From the NCBI GenBank assembly GCA_905160935.1, contig CAJHZI010000563.1, positions 248,001 to 312,000 of the forward strand: 64,000 nucleotides of DNA, read 5' to 3'. The notes under the pieces are model-generated. The model had not been told where the DNA came from and searched no databases. It was given only the letters and a program-made list of their open reading frames with translations. A program made the position numbers and the translations under genes. The stretch comes from Enchytraeus crypticus. Lineage: Eukaryota > Annelida > Clitellata > Enchytraeida > Enchytraeidae. Below are positions 63,601 through 64,000 of this stretch, piece by piece; position 1 is the stretch's first letter; each line of letters opens with the position of its first letter.

Positions 63601-64000
63601 GTAAGAGGCGACTGAGCATGAACTGAAAAAGGCAAGGTAAACCACTTAGGAATTCCATTTTCCCCGATCTATTTGCAACACTACCGTGCGGCTATGGCAC
63701 AGCTTTTGTGAAGGGATTAACTCGTTAATCGATAAAGTGCTCCTTATGAAGCGTGAAAGCAGAATATGAGCAGGAATATGCACCTTGTTCTTAACACTTG
63801 CAAGACACTAGAGAGATAGGCAGGCTGGGTATTTGTACACAAGTCAGAATACATCTAACATGTAGGTCTAATATTGTTTGTTTAAACTTATCTCTTTGAG
63901 GTCAGTACAGCTTTTGATTGATTGATAGTGTGACTGTTTAACTGATGCTTCTAAATATTCATATTTACCTAAGGGCTCCCCCATAGAGTGTAGCGAGGAA
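60505..64000 (-). CDS. SLC5-family sodium-coupled solute transporter gene, 3' part
   Basis: Six exons with matching phases encode the C-terminal third of a sodium:solute symporter, an integral membrane protein using the sodium gradient to import small solutes. Motifs follow the SLC5A5/6/8 (iodide, multivitamin, monocarboxylate) branch: a GALSSVSS segment, a VIFG...LASIIPGTLAQ helix, an HGAMAGPLFGMFLLGG helix, a long extracellular loop with three possible N-glycosylation sites, and a terminal helix. Substrate cannot be read from this part. The gene continues beyond the right edge. Confidence 0.85.
61115..61333 (-). CDS. SLC5-like exon, helix plus extracellular loop
   Basis: 73 codons, acceptor TTTCACAG, donor GAG|GTATGC, phase 0. 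A membrane helix (GTLIGSACGFAVNLWINFAA) is followed by a loop with LPPMSTEGCLYNGSITAL and GKNYTEMTDF. The Asn sites NGS and NYT fit N-glycosylation, consistent with an extracellular loop; P-x-STEGC is typical of this SLC5 branch. Confidence 0.88.
61712..61798 (-). CDS. SLC5-like exon, transmembrane helix
   Basis: 29 codons, acceptor AATTTCAG, donor AAG|GTTATT, phase 0. It reads VSMSFHGAMAGPLFGMFLLG / GLTRLSNAK, matching SxxGxxGGPLLGLFxLG with a positive cytoplasmic end. Confidence 0.88.
62299..62369 (-). CDS. SLC5-like exon, transmembrane helix
   Basis: 71 nt, acceptor TATTTTAG, donor CAG|GTAGAC, phase 1 in, 0 out. It reads VIFGIMATSLSFLASIIPGT / LAQ: a membrane helix corresponding to VYGLxxIALAFLASxLGGVLQ. 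Confidence 0.87.
62400..62990. other. SLC5-like intron, nothing recognised
   Basis: Unique AT-rich sequence without supported feature. Confidence 0.5.
62999..63111 (-). CDS. SLC5-like exon, SVSSSL motif
   Basis: 113 nt, acceptor ATACGTAG, donor CTGG|GTATGA, phase 2 in, 1 out. It reads SVSSSLSGAAANCWEDVLKW and RLAHLREETKAKITRAL, matching STVSSSLNSLAAVTLEDF...L of SLC5 proteins. Confidence 0.88.
63555..63810 (-). mobile_element. Dispersed repeat family C copy in an SLC5 intron
   Basis: GGCAAGGTAAACCACTTAGG, TGTGAAGGGATTAACTCGTT and TATGAAGCGTGAAAGCAGAA parallel 58130-58480. Confidence 0.72.
63969..64000 (-). CDS. SLC5-like exon, cut by the window edge
   Basis: The last 32 nt of an exon with donor CTTAG|GTAAAT, phase 2 out, reading FLATLYGGALS. 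Joined to the next exon it gives GALSSVSSSLSG, the SLC5 helix motif (FSASLSTVSSGLN). Confidence 0.8.
   Translation of the reverse strand, partial: PRYTLWGSP

Overview
This is a window of animal nuclear DNA. It is AT-rich, dense in tandem repeats, SINE-like and LINE-like elements, and carries small exons separated by long introns with GT-AG boundaries. The palindromic word AGGCCTA recurs throughout. LINE types, intron structure and domain matches point to a marine invertebrate; I cannot place it more precisely.

Three protein-coding loci can be supported. (1) A Vav-type Rho guanine-nucleotide exchange factor on the minus strand, running from its start codon at 40061 to beyond the left edge. 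Twenty-one exons (39795-40061 down to 8357-8481) join without a frame break into 664 codons: CH domain, acidic tyrosine region, DH, PH, C1-like zinc finger, proline-rich stretch and N-terminal SH3. They are followed by three candidate alternative exons (5844-6040, 3779-4143, 808-1061), each starting in phase 0 and each ending in phase 2 on the split Trp codon expected to open the SH2 domain. The SH2 and last SH3 exons are not in the window. (2) A C2-domain gene on the plus strand, about 47.5-53.1 kb, resembling the C2 domain of RGS3-type proteins. (3) The last six exons of an SLC5-family sodium-coupled solute transporter on the minus strand, from the right edge to 60505.

Layout: 1-8000 holds Vav cassette exons, microsatellites and a minisatellite; 8-16 kb Vav exons 21-15 with several minisatellites and a large fold-back element; 16.8-21.1 kb a decayed LINE inside a Vav intron; 21.7-31 kb Vav exons 13-3; 31.8-38.6 kb two more LINEs, one inside a minisatellite and one nearly full-length CR1-like copy with a PHD-finger ORF1; 39.8-40.1 kb Vav exon 1. 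From 40.1 to 47.5 kb lies intergenic repeat DNA; 47.5-53.1 kb the C2 gene; 53.3-60.2 kb palindromes, minisatellites, nested LINEs and SINEs; 60.5-64 kb the SLC5 gene.

The most unusual theme is that splice junctions of the Vav gene repeatedly coincide with local tandem duplications: the exon 19 donor lies in the first unit of a 23-bp minisatellite of about 34 copies, each with the same donor-like motif; the acceptor half of exon 5 is present three times; the exon 16 donor sits in a 40-bp repeat; and the 5' part of one cassette exon is duplicated inside a CAT microsatellite. No prokaryotic, CRISPR or phage features were seen.
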